Below, piece after piece: positions 1-8,352 of a stretch of DNA of 64,000 nucleotides. This DNA is from Prado023 sp963798745 (lineage in GTDB: Bacteria; Actinomycetota; Actinomycetes; S36-B12; CAIYMF01), in contig CAWCUF010000002.1 in NCBI GenBank assembly GCA_963798745.1, positions 124,001 to 188,000 of the forward strand, in the 5' to 3' direction. Under the pieces are notes generated by a model, which did not search any database, was not told the DNA's origin, and saw nothing but the letters and a program-made list of their open reading frames with translations. Made by a program: the position numbers and the translations under genes. Positions within the stretch are counted from its first letter, which is position 1, and each line of letters starts with the position of its first letter.

Positions 1-857
1 CCGGCGAGTCCACCGCCGCAATGTCGCTGCAGTCGATCTTCGCCGGGGAACGGCCGACCGCTCGTGGGAGTCAGCTGACGATCCCGCACATCGCCGACCT
101 CGTCGTGCGGGGTGGGTGGCCGCTGAACCTGGGAATGGCGACACGATCGGCCAGCGCCGCGAACCGTGACTACCTGCGCACGATCGCCGAGGTCGACCTG
201 GCCCGCCTCTCCGGGCAGCGCCGCGACCCCGTCAGGGTCGGCCGGTTCATCCAGGCACTCGCCCGCAACACAGCGATGGAGCACGTGGTCACCCGGCTCG
301 CTGCCGAGACCGACGGCCAGGACACGGCGCTGTCGCGGCCCTCGGCCCACGAGTACCAGGATGCGCTGACCCGGCTCATGGTCCTGGAGCTGCAACCGGC
401 GTGGTCGACCCACCTGAGATCCCGCGCCAGGCTGCGCGACAAGCCACGAACCCACCTCGTGGACCCCTCCCTGGCAGCGGCAGCGCTAGACGCCAGTCCC
501 ACGAAGCTCCTCCGGGACCTCAATACCCTGGGCCTACTCTTCGAGTCGCTGGTGGTCCGGGACCTGCGCGTGTACGCCGACGCGGTCGACGCGGCCGTCT
601 ACCACTACCGGGACTCCGACGGCCTGGAGGTCGACGCCATCGTCGAGGCGCGTGACGGCACCTGGGGGGCGTTCGAGATCAAGCTCGGCACCGGGCAGGT
701 CGACCAAGCTGCCGCGAACCTGCTGCGGTTCGCCGCCAAGGTCGACACCCAGAAGGTCGACGCGCCCGCTGTCCTCGGGGTCATCACCGCCAACGGATAC
801 GGCCTGACCCGACCCGACGGTGTCCTCACCATTCCGATCGGGACCCTCGGGCCCTGA
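1..857 (+). CDS. ATP-binding protein with DUF4143 domain, C-terminal part
   Basis: The reading frame is already open at base 3, so this is the C-terminal part of a longer protein whose start lies outside the window. Its sequence fits the AAA_14/DUF4143 family, usually about 400 residues: an N-terminal P-loop ATPase followed by DUF4143. The P-loop half is missing here. The visible part ends with a nuclease-like core in which EVDAIVE is followed by AFEIK, resembling the D...ExK arrangement of the PD-(D/E)XK fold. These proteins are widespread in mobile or defence-like gene neighbourhoods, and their biochemical role is unsettled. No start codon can be chosen; the internal ATG at 21 is probably not the true start. 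Confidence 0.75.
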   Translation, partial: GESTAAMSLQSIFAGERPTARGSQLTIPHIADLVVRGGWPLNLGMATRSASAANRDYLRTIAEVDLARLSGQRRDPVRVGRFIQALARNTAMEHVVTRLAAETDGQDTALSRPSAHEYQDALTRLMVLELQPAWSTHLRSRARLRDKPRTHLVDPSLAAAALDASPTKLLRDLNTLGLLFESLVVRDLRVYADAVDAAVYHYRDSDGLEVDAIVEARDGTWGAFEIKLGTGQVDQAAANLLRFAAKVDTQKVDAPAVLGVITANGYGLTRPDGVLTIPIGTLGP

Positions 858-980
858 GCGAACACCGAACACCTCCCAAGCGAGGGACCCCGAGCCTGCG
901 GTCCCCCGCCACGGTGTTCTCCTCGGCGCCCCGTTCGATTGGCGAGGCGCCATGAGCAACCCTCACCAGAACGGGATCGG

Positions 981-1353
981 CTAACGGGTTGGGCCCGTCC
1001 CTTTCTCACCGACTGCCGAGTCTGCTGCCTCGAAGAGCCCGAAGAGGGATGCCTTCCACAATGGCAGGTCACGGGAAAGTGTGAGCCAAGTGAGTTCGCG
1101 GTTGATCTCGTCGTATTGGTGGATCAGGAAGTTGCGGTTGGCAACGGCAAGCGCCCACTCGACGCCCTCCGGTGCGAGCACGTCGAGCTTGGACAGTCGG
1201 TTCGCGGCCTCACCGAGCTTCATCATGAGCGAGTCGCCAGCCTCTGGAGCAGGTCATCGCCAAGGTAGGTTTCTTGCCACGGTCGACGATCTCCTCGACG
1301 CGGTCGAGCCAACCCTGGATGTGCAGGAGCTCCTTCGCAGCTTTGCGATCCAC
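981..1353 (-). pseudogene. HEPN (DUF86) toxin, frameshifted
   Basis: Read from GTG 1353, the first residues (VDRKAAKELLHIQGWLDRVE) and the last about 80 residues, from MMKLGEAANR onward, together give a DUF86 HEPN protein. The catalytic RX4H motif (RNFLIH) of HEPN ribonuclease toxins is present near the middle of the last block. The two blocks lie in different frames. Restoring one G near 1290 and one near 1252 would rejoin them, so the toxin is either dead or affected by two sequence errors. An upstream GTG at 1368 would overlap the antitoxin stop codon. The position directly after an MNT-type nucleotidyltransferase gene is the standard HEPN-MNT toxin-antitoxin order. Confidence 0.7.
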
Positions 1354-1364
1354 TCTGTCACCCC

Positions 1365-1838
1365 TCACAGAGGCACCGCCTCACGCCGGATGTCGTCGTC
1401 GATTCTCGGCTTGAGCCCGCCGTAATCGATGAGGTCGACCTCTCGGCCGAGGACCTGCTCGATGAGCTGCTTGAAGCGAACGAAGCCGAAGGTCGAGGTC
1501 CCCTTGGGCGCTTCGACGATTAGGTCGATGTCGGAGTCCGCACGGGCCTGATCGCGTGCAACGGAACCGAAGACGGCCAACCTGCCGTAGCCGTTCTCGG
1601 CGGCGAGTTCCTTGAGGATGGGTGCGGCAGCGTCGAGGAGGATCTCGGGGCGGACCACCCCGAGATCGGGGGCGAACTTGAGTTGCTGGCTGACGGCGGG
1701 CTGGGTGACGCCAAGGGCATCGGCGATCTGGCGCTGGCTCATCCCGGTGGCGACCATGGCGCGCAGGGCGAGGACACGGCGCAGCCGTGCGATGTCCTCG
1801 TCACGACGAGCGTCGCGGTATTCGGCCAGCAAGGTCAT
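1365..1838 (-). CDS. MNT-family nucleotidyltransferase antitoxin with N-terminal HTH
   Basis: This 157-residue protein has two parts. A helix-turn-helix lies around residues 31-52 (MSQRQIADALGVTQPAVSQQ). A minimal nucleotidyltransferase domain follows, with the GS motif at 91-92 (VFGSVARD) and the paired aspartates at 103 and 105 (SDIDLIVE). MNT proteins of HEPN-MNT systems neutralise the HEPN RNase; in characterised pairs this is done by transferring AMP to a toxin tyrosine. A fused DNA-binding domain suggests that this one also represses its own operon. A 15-base inverted repeat overlaps the ATG. The toxin gene follows immediately and is broken, so the antitoxin may be a survivor of a dead module. 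Confidence 0.8.
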   Translation of the reverse strand: MTLLAEYRDARRDEDIARLRRVLALRAMVATGMSQRQIADALGVTQPAVSQQLKFAPDLGVVRPEILLDAAAPILKELAAENGYGRLAVFGSVARDQARADSDIDLIVEAPKGTSTFGFVRFKQLIEQVLGREVDLIDYGGLKPRIDDDIRREAVPL

Positions 1839-1851
1839 AAGAATATCTTAT
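1837..1851. promoter_or_regulatory. Inverted repeat over the MNT antitoxin start codon
   Basis: ATAAGA and TCTTAT flank a 3-base centre (ATA). The repeat overlaps the ATG at 1838 and is AT-rich in a GC-rich region. It is a candidate autoregulatory operator for the HTH of the antitoxin, or a -10 region of a nearly leaderless transcript. Confidence 0.45.
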
Positions 1852-2049
1852 CGCACATGGATCTCATGCAAGCCGGGTCCCGCGAATGGAACCTGTTAAA
1901 GCGAAGGGCTGACAAGCACGCCGGCGCCGAGGTGAGCTTCGGCCGCGACCGCAACGGGTTCGGCTTGCGGGACATGTCGTCGCCGGCTTCCGAGACCTCG
2001 CTTCGGCCTCCGCACCAAGCCTTGAGCCGGGTCCTGTCATAGTGGGGGC

Positions 2050-3180
2050 ATGACCGACATCCCCGCCACCACCCGCCAGCTTCGCTCCCTCGTCACCGAG
2101 GACGGGCAGGTGCACGTCAGTGTGGACAGCGTCGACACCCCTCGCCCGCGCGCCCATCAGGTCCTCGTGCGTGTCGAGGCGGCGCCCCTCAACCCTTCAG
2201 ACCTGGGGTTGCTGCTCGCAATGGCGGACGTTGAATCGGCGAGCACCGACGAGTCCGACCGCGGCCCCGTCGTCACCGCCAAGGTGCCCAAAGCCGCCAT
2301 GCGCAGCCTCGCGGCGAGAGTCGGCCGCGCCATGCCGGTCGGCAACGAGGGCGCGGGCATCGTCGTCGCCGCCGGGGACGCACCGGAGGCCCAGGCGCTT
2401 CTCGGCAGGATGGTGGGCTTTGCCGGCGACGGCGCCTACGCCGAGCACGCCTTGACCGCAGCGCAGGCCTGCCTTCCCCTGCCGGACGGCGCCACCGCCA
2501 CCGACGGCGCCTCGTCGTTCGTCAACCCCTTCACCGCACTCGGGATGGTCGAGACAATGCGCCGCGAGGGACACACGGCCCTCGTGCACACCGCAGCGGC
2601 CTCCAACCTCGGCCAAATGCTCAACCGCGTCTGCCTCGCCGACGGGATCGGCCTCGTCAACATCGTGCGCCGCCCGGAGCAGGCCCAGGTTCTCCGCGAC
2701 CAGGGGGCGACCCATGTAGTGGACTCCAGCGCAGACAGCTACATGGCCGACCTCGTCGCGGCGGTCAAGGACACCGGGGCCACTTTAGGCTTCGACGCCA
2801 TCGGTGGTGGGACCCCGGCCAGCGACATCCTGAACGCGATGGAGGCTGCCGTCACCGACCCGCAGGCGCCGTACAGCAGGTACGGCACCACGGTACCCAA
2901 GCAGGTCTACGTGTACGGCGCCCTCGACCGTCGTCCGATTGAGCTGCGTCGAGGGTTCGGGTTCGCTTGGGGGGTGGGCGGCTGGTTGTTGTTCCCCTTC
3001 CTGACGTCGCTGGCCAAGGAGGATATGGCTCGACTTCGGGAGCGGGTCGCCTCTGAGCTGACGACCACCTTCGCGAGCCGGTTCACCGAGCAGATCTCCC
3101 TCGAGGACGCCCTCGACCTCGACGTGATGCGGCGCTACTCACGGATGGCGACCGGCGAGAAGTTCCTCCTCACGCCCTGA
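2050..3180 (+). CDS. Zinc-independent medium-chain dehydrogenase/quinone oxidoreductase
   Basis: This 376-residue protein belongs to the medium-chain dehydrogenase/reductase superfamily. An N-terminal GroES-like domain (VLVRVEAAPLNPSDLG around residues 38-53) is followed by a nucleotide-binding domain (ALVHTAAASNLGQML near 180, then VNIVRRPEQ and GATHVVDSS). The zinc-ligand motif GHE is replaced by GNEGAG, so it is probably an NADPH-dependent reductase of the quinone oxidoreductase type rather than a zinc alcohol dehydrogenase. The substrate cannot be told from sequence. It stands alone, with a VOC-family gene about 240 bases downstream. Confidence 0.8.
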   Translation: MTDIPATTRQLRSLVTEDGQVHVSVDSVDTPRPRAHQVLVRVEAAPLNPSDLGLLLAMADVESASTDESDRGPVVTAKVPKAAMRSLAARVGRAMPVGNEGAGIVVAAGDAPEAQALLGRMVGFAGDGAYAEHALTAAQACLPLPDGATATDGASSFVNPFTALGMVETMRREGHTALVHTAAASNLGQMLNRVCLADGIGLVNIVRRPEQAQVLRDQGATHVVDSSADSYMADLVAAVKDTGATLGFDAIGGGTPASDILNAMEAAVTDPQAPYSRYGTTVPKQVYVYGALDRRPIELRRGFGFAWGVGGWLLFPFLTSLAKEDMARLRERVASELTTTFASRFTEQISLEDALDLDVMRRYSRMATGEKFLLTP

Positions 3181-3418
3181 CCGGGTGAGTGCCTGGGTGG
3201 ATCTCGGCACGGCCAGAGCGCTCCACGAGTGGGAAGTGCCGGGCGGATTGACTTCCACGATCTGTCCGTCCACCAAGGCAACGACGACCCACACCGCGGA
3301 CCTGCCGTTCTTCACCTCGCACGCCGTCGTGACTCACCGGACGTCCCTTGAGCCGATCCACAATCGGCGAGGCACGAACCTCTGGCATGGCCGGCGGGAG
3401 GTTCAGTACTTTGGATAG

Positions 3419-3748
3419 ATGGTCCGCATTGGAGCAATCGTGCTGAACGTGTCCGACACTCGCCGTGGGGCCGCTTTCTGGGGCCAAGCACTCGGTTACC
3501 AGCCTGGCGCCAATCCCGACTTCCTCATCCCCCCTGAGGACGGAGCACCGAGGCTGCACCTCGATGACGAGGATCGCACCCACCTTGACCTATGGGTTGC
3601 CGACGAGGAGGAGCAGCACGCCGAGATTGAGAGGCTGCTGAGTCTGGGAGCTACTCGGGTCGATTGGAGCTACCCCGACGATGCGGACTTTGTGGTACTC
3701 GCCGATCCCGACGGCAACGTGTTTTGCGTGATCAACACCAGCGCTTGA
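3419..3748 (+). CDS. VOC-family (glyoxalase/bleomycin-resistance-like) protein
   Basis: This small 109-residue protein has a single vicinal-oxygen-chelate fold: an opening IGAIVLNVSDTRRGAAFWGQ strand-helix, a central HLDLWVADEE and a terminal LADPDGNVFCV. These are hallmark positions of the family, whose members carry metal-dependent isomerase, dioxygenase or drug-binding functions. Such short proteins dimerise to complete the site. No partner gene gives a substrate. The ATG at 3419 lies just after TTTGGATAG, without a strong ribosome binding site. Confidence 0.8.
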   Translation: MVRIGAIVLNVSDTRRGAAFWGQALGYQPGANPDFLIPPEDGAPRLHLDDEDRTHLDLWVADEEEQHAEIERLLSLGATRVDWSYPDDADFVVLADPDGNVFCVINTSA

Positions 3749-3777
3749 CTGATAGCCGATCTTGCGTCGGCGCGCTT

Positions 3778-4338
3778 CTACGGGCCGCTGGGCACCGCCC
3801 GGAAACGGGGCATGCAGGCCCCCAGGTCGCGCGGCCGATTAATGAGGAGCACCGGAGGCCCGTCCGGTGCAGCCGCCCAGGTGCGCATTCGTTCGCGCTT
3901 GCGCGCGAAGCTGTCGAAGTGCCATCGCACGATCGAGTCCTGCGCGTACAGCCCACGCCACGACTGGGTGTTGCCGTTGCAGATGGGTTTCTTGTCGATC
4001 GCGCGCACCACGGTCCGGCGGACCAGTCGCTGCAGGGAGAACCACCTCGGGTAATCGAGCGCGACGATCAGTTGTGCTCGAGGCACCACCAGATCCAGCC
4101 ACGCCCCGTAGGCCGTGTCCAGAACCCACCGATCCGCTGAGGCAACCTGGGCGAACAGTTCCCGTTGACGATCATCCGGAACGGGCACCAACCCGGGCAT
4201 CCAGGTCAGTTCATCGGCGAGGATCAGCGGGAGCCCGGTGCGTGCTGCGACCCGGGTGGCTGCGGTGCTCTTGCCGCTGCCCGTGACCCCGTAGATGAGG
4301 ATGCGGCGCGTGGTGGTGGGGTCTGTCGTCACGGGCAC
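3778..4338 (-). CDS. P-loop kinase-like protein (adenylate-kinase / FlaR-like fold)
   Basis: This 186-residue protein opens with a Walker A motif (IYGVTGSGKSTAATRVA, about residues 14-30), followed by PLILADELTW and an arginine-rich lid (RRTVVRAIDKKP). This layout is shared by the small P-loop proteins annotated as DNA topology modulation protein FlaR or adenylate-kinase-like. They are thought to phosphorylate a small unknown substrate. The gene stands alone between convergent and divergent neighbours. The function is inferred only at fold level. Confidence 0.75.
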   Translation of the reverse strand: MPVTTDPTTTRRILIYGVTGSGKSTAATRVAARTGLPLILADELTWMPGLVPVPDDRQRELFAQVASADRWVLDTAYGAWLDLVVPRAQLIVALDYPRWFSLQRLVRRTVVRAIDKKPICNGNTQSWRGLYAQDSIVRWHFDSFARKRERMRTWAAAPDGPPVLLINRPRDLGACMPRFRAVPSGP

Positions 4339-4600
4339 CGCATCAACCTACGAGAAAGCAGCTAGCACTGCGAACAAGCGGGGAGCCGACGTCTCTGTCG
4401 CAGTGGCTGCCCCGCATGCGATGGCCACCGCGACAAAGGGGGTACGGCGCTGACCCCAAGTCCGCAGCCGCGCCGCATCCCTGGTCCTCATGGGCCTGGT
4501 CACCGGGCACCGATCCTGACTGGAGCGCGTCCCGCGCGACGATCGGCTTGTGGGCCGATGGTCCGTGACTGCCTGGTGTCACCGATGATACCGTGAGCCG

Positions 4601-4804
4601 ATGGCGATGACTCTACGACTCTCTGACTCCGAGGCGGACGCGTTGCGGCTTCGCGCCGAACGCGAATCCCGTTCGATGCAGGACGTTGCTCGACAGGCGG
4701 TCCGCGAGTACATCGAGAATCACAGTCGAGGCGAACTGCTCGACCGGGTCCTCGACGAGGAACTGCCCCGATACGCCGAGGCCTTGGAACGCCTCGGTCA
4801 GTGA
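4601..4804 (+). CDS. Ribbon-helix-helix antitoxin of a Doc-type pair
   Basis: A 67-residue protein with a ribbon-helix-helix N-terminus (MTLRLSDSEADALRLRAERE) and a helical, acidic C-terminus suited to wrapping a toxin. The stop codon overlaps the GTG of the next gene by four bases, so the two are co-translated. In such type II modules the antitoxin binds the toxin and represses the operon. Together with the Fic/Doc gene that follows, this makes a compact, apparently intact pair. Confidence 0.75.
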   Translation: MAMTLRLSDSEADALRLRAERESRSMQDVARQAVREYIENHSRGELLDRVLDEELPRYAEALERLGQ

Positions 4805-5178
4805 TCTACCTGACCCTGCCCGAGCTGCTGCACGTCGCGGAGCGAACCCTCGGCAGCGATGTGCTCGTCCGCGACCATGGACTACTGCAGTCGGCGTTGG
4901 GGCGCCCACAAGCCTCGGTCTTCGGGACTGATGCGTACCCCACCCTAGAAGCGAAGGCCGCGGCGTTGCTGCACTCGCTGGCCCGCAATCACGCCCTGGT
5001 GGACGGGAACAAGCGTCTGGCCCTGGCGGCCACCCTTGCCTTCCTCGGCATGAACGGCCACCGGCTCACCCTGACCAACGACGAGGCGTACGACTTGGTC
5101 ATGGAGGTGGCGGCAGGTCATGTGGACGAGATCGCCGACCTTGCCGCCAGGATCAGGGACGGGAGCCGGCCAGGCTGA
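4801..5178 (+). CDS. doc: Fic/Doc-family toxin
   Basis: A 125-residue protein of the death-on-curing family. The Fic-fold active site reads HALVDGNKRLAL from His64, matching the Doc form HxFx(D/N)GNKR with Leu at the usual Phe position. Doc kinases inactivate elongation factor Tu by phosphorylation, whereas classical Fic proteins AMPylate their targets. The length and the K in GNK favour the Doc branch. The gene starts at GTG 4801 within the end of the antitoxin gene. The reading frame and motif are intact, so activity is plausible. Confidence 0.85.
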   Translation: MIYLTLPELLHVAERTLGSDVLVRDHGLLQSALGRPQASVFGTDAYPTLEAKAAALLHSLARNHALVDGNKRLALAATLAFLGMNGHRLTLTNDEAYDLVMEVAAGHVDEIADLAARIRDGSRPG

Positions 5179-5687
5179 GCCGTCGCGCCGCAGCTTGCAG
5201 GCCCAGTCGCTGGGGCCACAAGCCGATCCCCGTTCGGAGCAGATCGAGTATCGCGAGGAAGGTGCTGCATGCCGCCGCGTACCGTCGTCCCGGTCAGCGG
5301 CGCTGCTTTCCGGCCGCGAGCTGGGCGCATCCCCGGGCCTCTGCGCACCCAGCGTGGGCGGTCGGGCAACCTTGCTGGAGTAGCGCTGGCGGGCCGCTTC
5401 TCCGCTGGTGCCGGCCAGGGCTCCGATCGCTGACCAGGACAGGTGGCTGCTCGGGCCTGGCTCACGTCCTCGAGGAGGTGGCGCTCAGCCTCCGAGCGCT
5501 CCATCGCTGCCGGTCCAGGATGCGAGCCGGTTGCGCTCGGTGAACCGGGAACCCCACACGTTGGGACCCCCTCGAAGCGCCCTTCGGGGCCGGTAGGGGC
5601 CGTGACCGGCGTCCGGCTCAGGGCGGTACCCCCGGCCCGGGACACCGGGGATGGCCTGTTCCCCGGGGGCGAGGTTCACTGGGTGAT
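5179..5687. other. Gene-free stretch
   Basis: About 500 bases without a supportable gene on either strand; open frames here have no family resemblance. It contains one copy (near 5316) of a short degenerate motif, GCGAGCTGGGCGC, seen again near 7229 and 10888. Confidence 0.5.
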
Positions 5688-6134
5688 GTGACGACGACCC
5701 AGGTTCCGGCTGCACCGGGGAACAGGACTCAGCTGACACATCCGATGAGTTCGTTCGCGATGGTGCTGGCGGTGGGCAGCGCTGCGGCTGTCGTCGTGTT
5801 CTTCCTGTTTCCCTACTACGTGAACGATCTCAACCACTTCCCTCTTGACGAGGTTGCGGGCCGAATGCACGACCCGAAGGATCTCTGGCCATCCGGCCAT
5901 GAGGGGTTGATGGGCTCCGTGTTCAGTCTCGGCGCCTTCCTCACGCTGTTGTTCGGCCCGGCTCTCGCCGCCCTGGCAGTGGGCTGTGCAGGATTCGACC
6001 TATGGCGGAGCCGCGGAACTCATGACGGAAGGCGAACAACGCTAGGGGTCCTGACCTTGGCATTGTCCGCAGTCACATGTGCTTGGATCGTGTCCCCGCA
6101 AGGCCAAGCCCTGTTCTCCTGGATGCTCGACTAA
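5688..6134 (+). CDS. Small membrane protein of unknown function
   Basis: A 148-residue protein starting at GTG 5688 with three predicted membrane segments: FAMVLAVGSAAAVVVFFLF (about residues 23-41), AFLTLLFGPALAALAVGCAG (about 82-101) and a third near 120-135. The loop after the first segment is probably outside. No family is recognised and no partner gene is adjacent. Confidence 0.6.
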   Translation: MTTTQVPAAPGNRTQLTHPMSSFAMVLAVGSAAAVVVFFLFPYYVNDLNHFPLDEVAGRMHDPKDLWPSGHEGLMGSVFSLGAFLTLLFGPALAALAVGCAGFDLWRSRGTHDGRRTTLGVLTLALSAVTCAWIVSPQGQALFSWMLD

Positions 6135-6969
6135 CGCTGGGCTGTGGGCACTGGCGGCAGTGGCGGCTCATGTGGCCGCGAGCCGGGTTGTCTCGCGAGA
6201 CAGTGCCGAAGCGACGGCCGTGACAGGAGAGGCGCTGCACTCTGCCGCCTTCGGACCCGCTGCTGGCTGGTGCCTCGTTTGCGCCACTTCACGCGCTGTG
6301 CAGCGAGATGGACAGCGGGGTCTTGGTCGGAGATGCCGAAGACGACGCGGAGCCGGGCGCTGAGCTCGCGCGCCGCATCCAGCGCACCGGATCTCGACAG
6401 TTCGAAGCGGCCGAGCTCGTCCTCGTCGAACTCCTTCTTCGGATCCTGGACGGACGATCGGCGTGTCCTCAATGACTTCCATCCATGCCACAGTGCGGGC
6501 CGGGCGGCCGCATTCCACGTGGCCGTCGCCGCCCGTGGCAACCACAGCCTCGAAGGCGGCGGCGAGGTGATCGGCGTGCGGAGCATCCGGCCGCGGTGCG
6601 TCGCCCGCGATCCCTGGCTGAACGAGTTTGCGCGTGAGTCGAGCCACTCCCTCGACCCCGAGCGCGTGCTCGAGCGCACCATCGAGACCTCGCACACATG
6701 ACTCGGCCGACGGCCGGGGAGACAGCGGGCGTCCCCAGGCCTCCAGGCGGTGCGTGTACCCGTTGGCCGACAGCCACTGCTCGGCCGCGCCAGCCTCCCG
6801 CCGCCACCAGCTGCGCTCAGGCTCACCGACGCGTACCTCGAGATCCCCCGCACCGAGGCGCACACCGCCACCACTTCTTCGGGTTGCCCTCGACCTCCAG
6901 CATCACATTCCCCCGGACCTCGAGCGCGTGCTCGGTGGCCCCGAGCAGAACCTCCCGCCGGTCGTTCAT
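6131..6969 (-). pseudogene. Broken hypothetical protein
   Basis: Three consecutive reading frames on this strand look like pieces of one protein. The first begins at ATG 6969 (MNDRREVLLGATEHALEVRG). The second carries VRVGEPERSWWRREAG and LEAWGRPLSPRP. The third carries KKEFDEDELGRFELSRSG and LRVVFGISDQDPAVHLAAQ. The breaks lie near 6870 and 6440. No family is named with confidence. The 3' limit is uncertain. Confidence 0.4.
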
Positions 6970-7528
6970 GACCCGGAGTATCTCTGACTTGGGGGCCGGG
7001 AACAGACGGAACCGTTCCGCTTCATGCGCACCGGTGCGCCCACTCGGCCTGTCTCCCTCGGTCACGCGCATCCCGTCATCGTGCGCTTGCCCACGCGTTG
7101 TCATCCTGGTGTCCGCGGGCACGTTGTCATCCTGAGGCCGCCTGCAGGGATGGAGGCGTGCTCGGTGGGGTCGCCGCAGCAACCCGTGAGCTCGCCGCAA
7201 CCACCCGGATTGGCCGAGTCCTTCCGCCGCGAGCTGGGCGCCTTCAGGAGGGCACCACCGTGCCCAGATTGACGCGGCTCACGCTTGAGGACTCGACCGT
7301 GTTGGCGTTCGCATCATGGTTGATCGACTGTCGCTTGCCTGGGCACGTGGATGCACCGACGTCCGTCCGAGGGTGCGTTACTCGAGGTGATGCGCTGCCC
7401 TGCAGGCGGTCCATCCTCCAGCCCGCCGATTGACGTGGCCATGGGCAGTGACGTGCGAGGCTCCAGTGACTCGGCCAATTCCGCGGACGTTCTAACCTGC
7501 AAGTCAGGAGCGATCTGGATATGTTGAG
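6970..7528. other. Gene-free stretch
   Basis: About 560 bases with no supportable gene. A copy of the degenerate motif GCGAGCTGGGCGCCTTCAGG lies near 7229. Confidence 0.45.
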
Positions 7529-8323
7529 TTGGTGGTCAAGCGGCCGACGCCGATGCTCATCGTGCCCGGCGCGTTCAACGACAACGCCAGCTTCGAGCCC
7601 ATGGCGTCGTGGCTCGAAGCCCACGGATGGCAGGCGAGGATCGTTCGCTTACCAGCACGGGCACGGCGACTACCTCAACTTGATCGCGGCGGCTTGGCTG
7701 CCATCGACGCCGTGCTGGACCGGGCAGTCACCGAGTGCCGCCGTCCGCCTGTGGTGATCGGACACTCCCTCGGCGGGCTGGCCGCCCTACGCCTGGGCCG
7801 CCGAACCCAGCTGAGCGCGTCGGTGCTTCTGACCCCGGCCACGCCCTACGGACTTGCCCCGCACATGCTTCGGCTCGCCGTCAACGATCCGGTCAGCGCA
7901 CTGAAGATGGGTGTCCTGGCCGGTGCGGCCCCGCTGGCGCGAGCGCTGCCGCTCAGTCCCCCCGTCGGGCTGTTCACGCCCGACGCTCTCAGCGAGTCGA
8001 TGCGCCGCTCGCGCGGCCACAACGTCAGCGAGTCGTGGCTGGTGCTCGCCCAATTGCTCCGCGGGGACTGCGCACCTCAGGGCCCGGTAGGGCAACCGAC
8101 CCTCGTCCTCGGCGGGTCCCTGGACACCCTCGCCCCGGTCGAGTCGGTGCGCCGGCTGGCCCGCGACATCGACGCCGACTACCTCGAACGACCCGTCGGA
8201 CACGCCTTCTACGAAGAGGCCGCGTTGCATGGCGTCCTTGACGCGGTAGCCGAATGGCTGCGTCGAGTCCTCGAGCCGCCCGATCCGGCGATTCGGGACA
8301 TCAGGGTGCCGACCCCGTCTTGA
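7529..8323 (+). CDS. Alpha/beta hydrolase (serine nucleophile)
   Basis: A 264-residue alpha/beta-hydrolase with the nucleophile elbow GHSLGG (Ser80), a likely acid Asp199 in GGSLDTLAP and a catalytic His225 in RPVGHAFYE. The N-terminal strand PMLIVPGAFNDNASF carries the oxyanion-hole region. The enzyme probably hydrolyses an ester or a related bond; the substrate cannot be read from sequence. The start is uncertain among TTG 7529, GTG 7532 and ATG 7553, because no good ribosome binding site precedes any of them. The gene converges with the next hydrolase gene. Confidence 0.75.
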   Translation: MVVKRPTPMLIVPGAFNDNASFEPMASWLEAHGWQARIVRLPARARRLPQLDRGGLAAIDAVLDRAVTECRRPPVVIGHSLGGLAALRLGRRTQLSASVLLTPATPYGLAPHMLRLAVNDPVSALKMGVLAGAAPLARALPLSPPVGLFTPDALSESMRRSRGHNVSESWLVLAQLLRGDCAPQGPVGQPTLVLGGSLDTLAPVESVRRLARDIDADYLERPVGHAFYEEAALHGVLDAVAEWLRRVLEPPDPAIRDIRVPTPS

Positions 8324-8352
8324 CGACCGGTCGGGCTGCGGCGGGCGGGGCC

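Noticed and set aside
3185..3418. A 77-codon open frame upstream of the VOC gene
   Set aside because: No ribosome binding site, unlike any family, and codon use not convincing.
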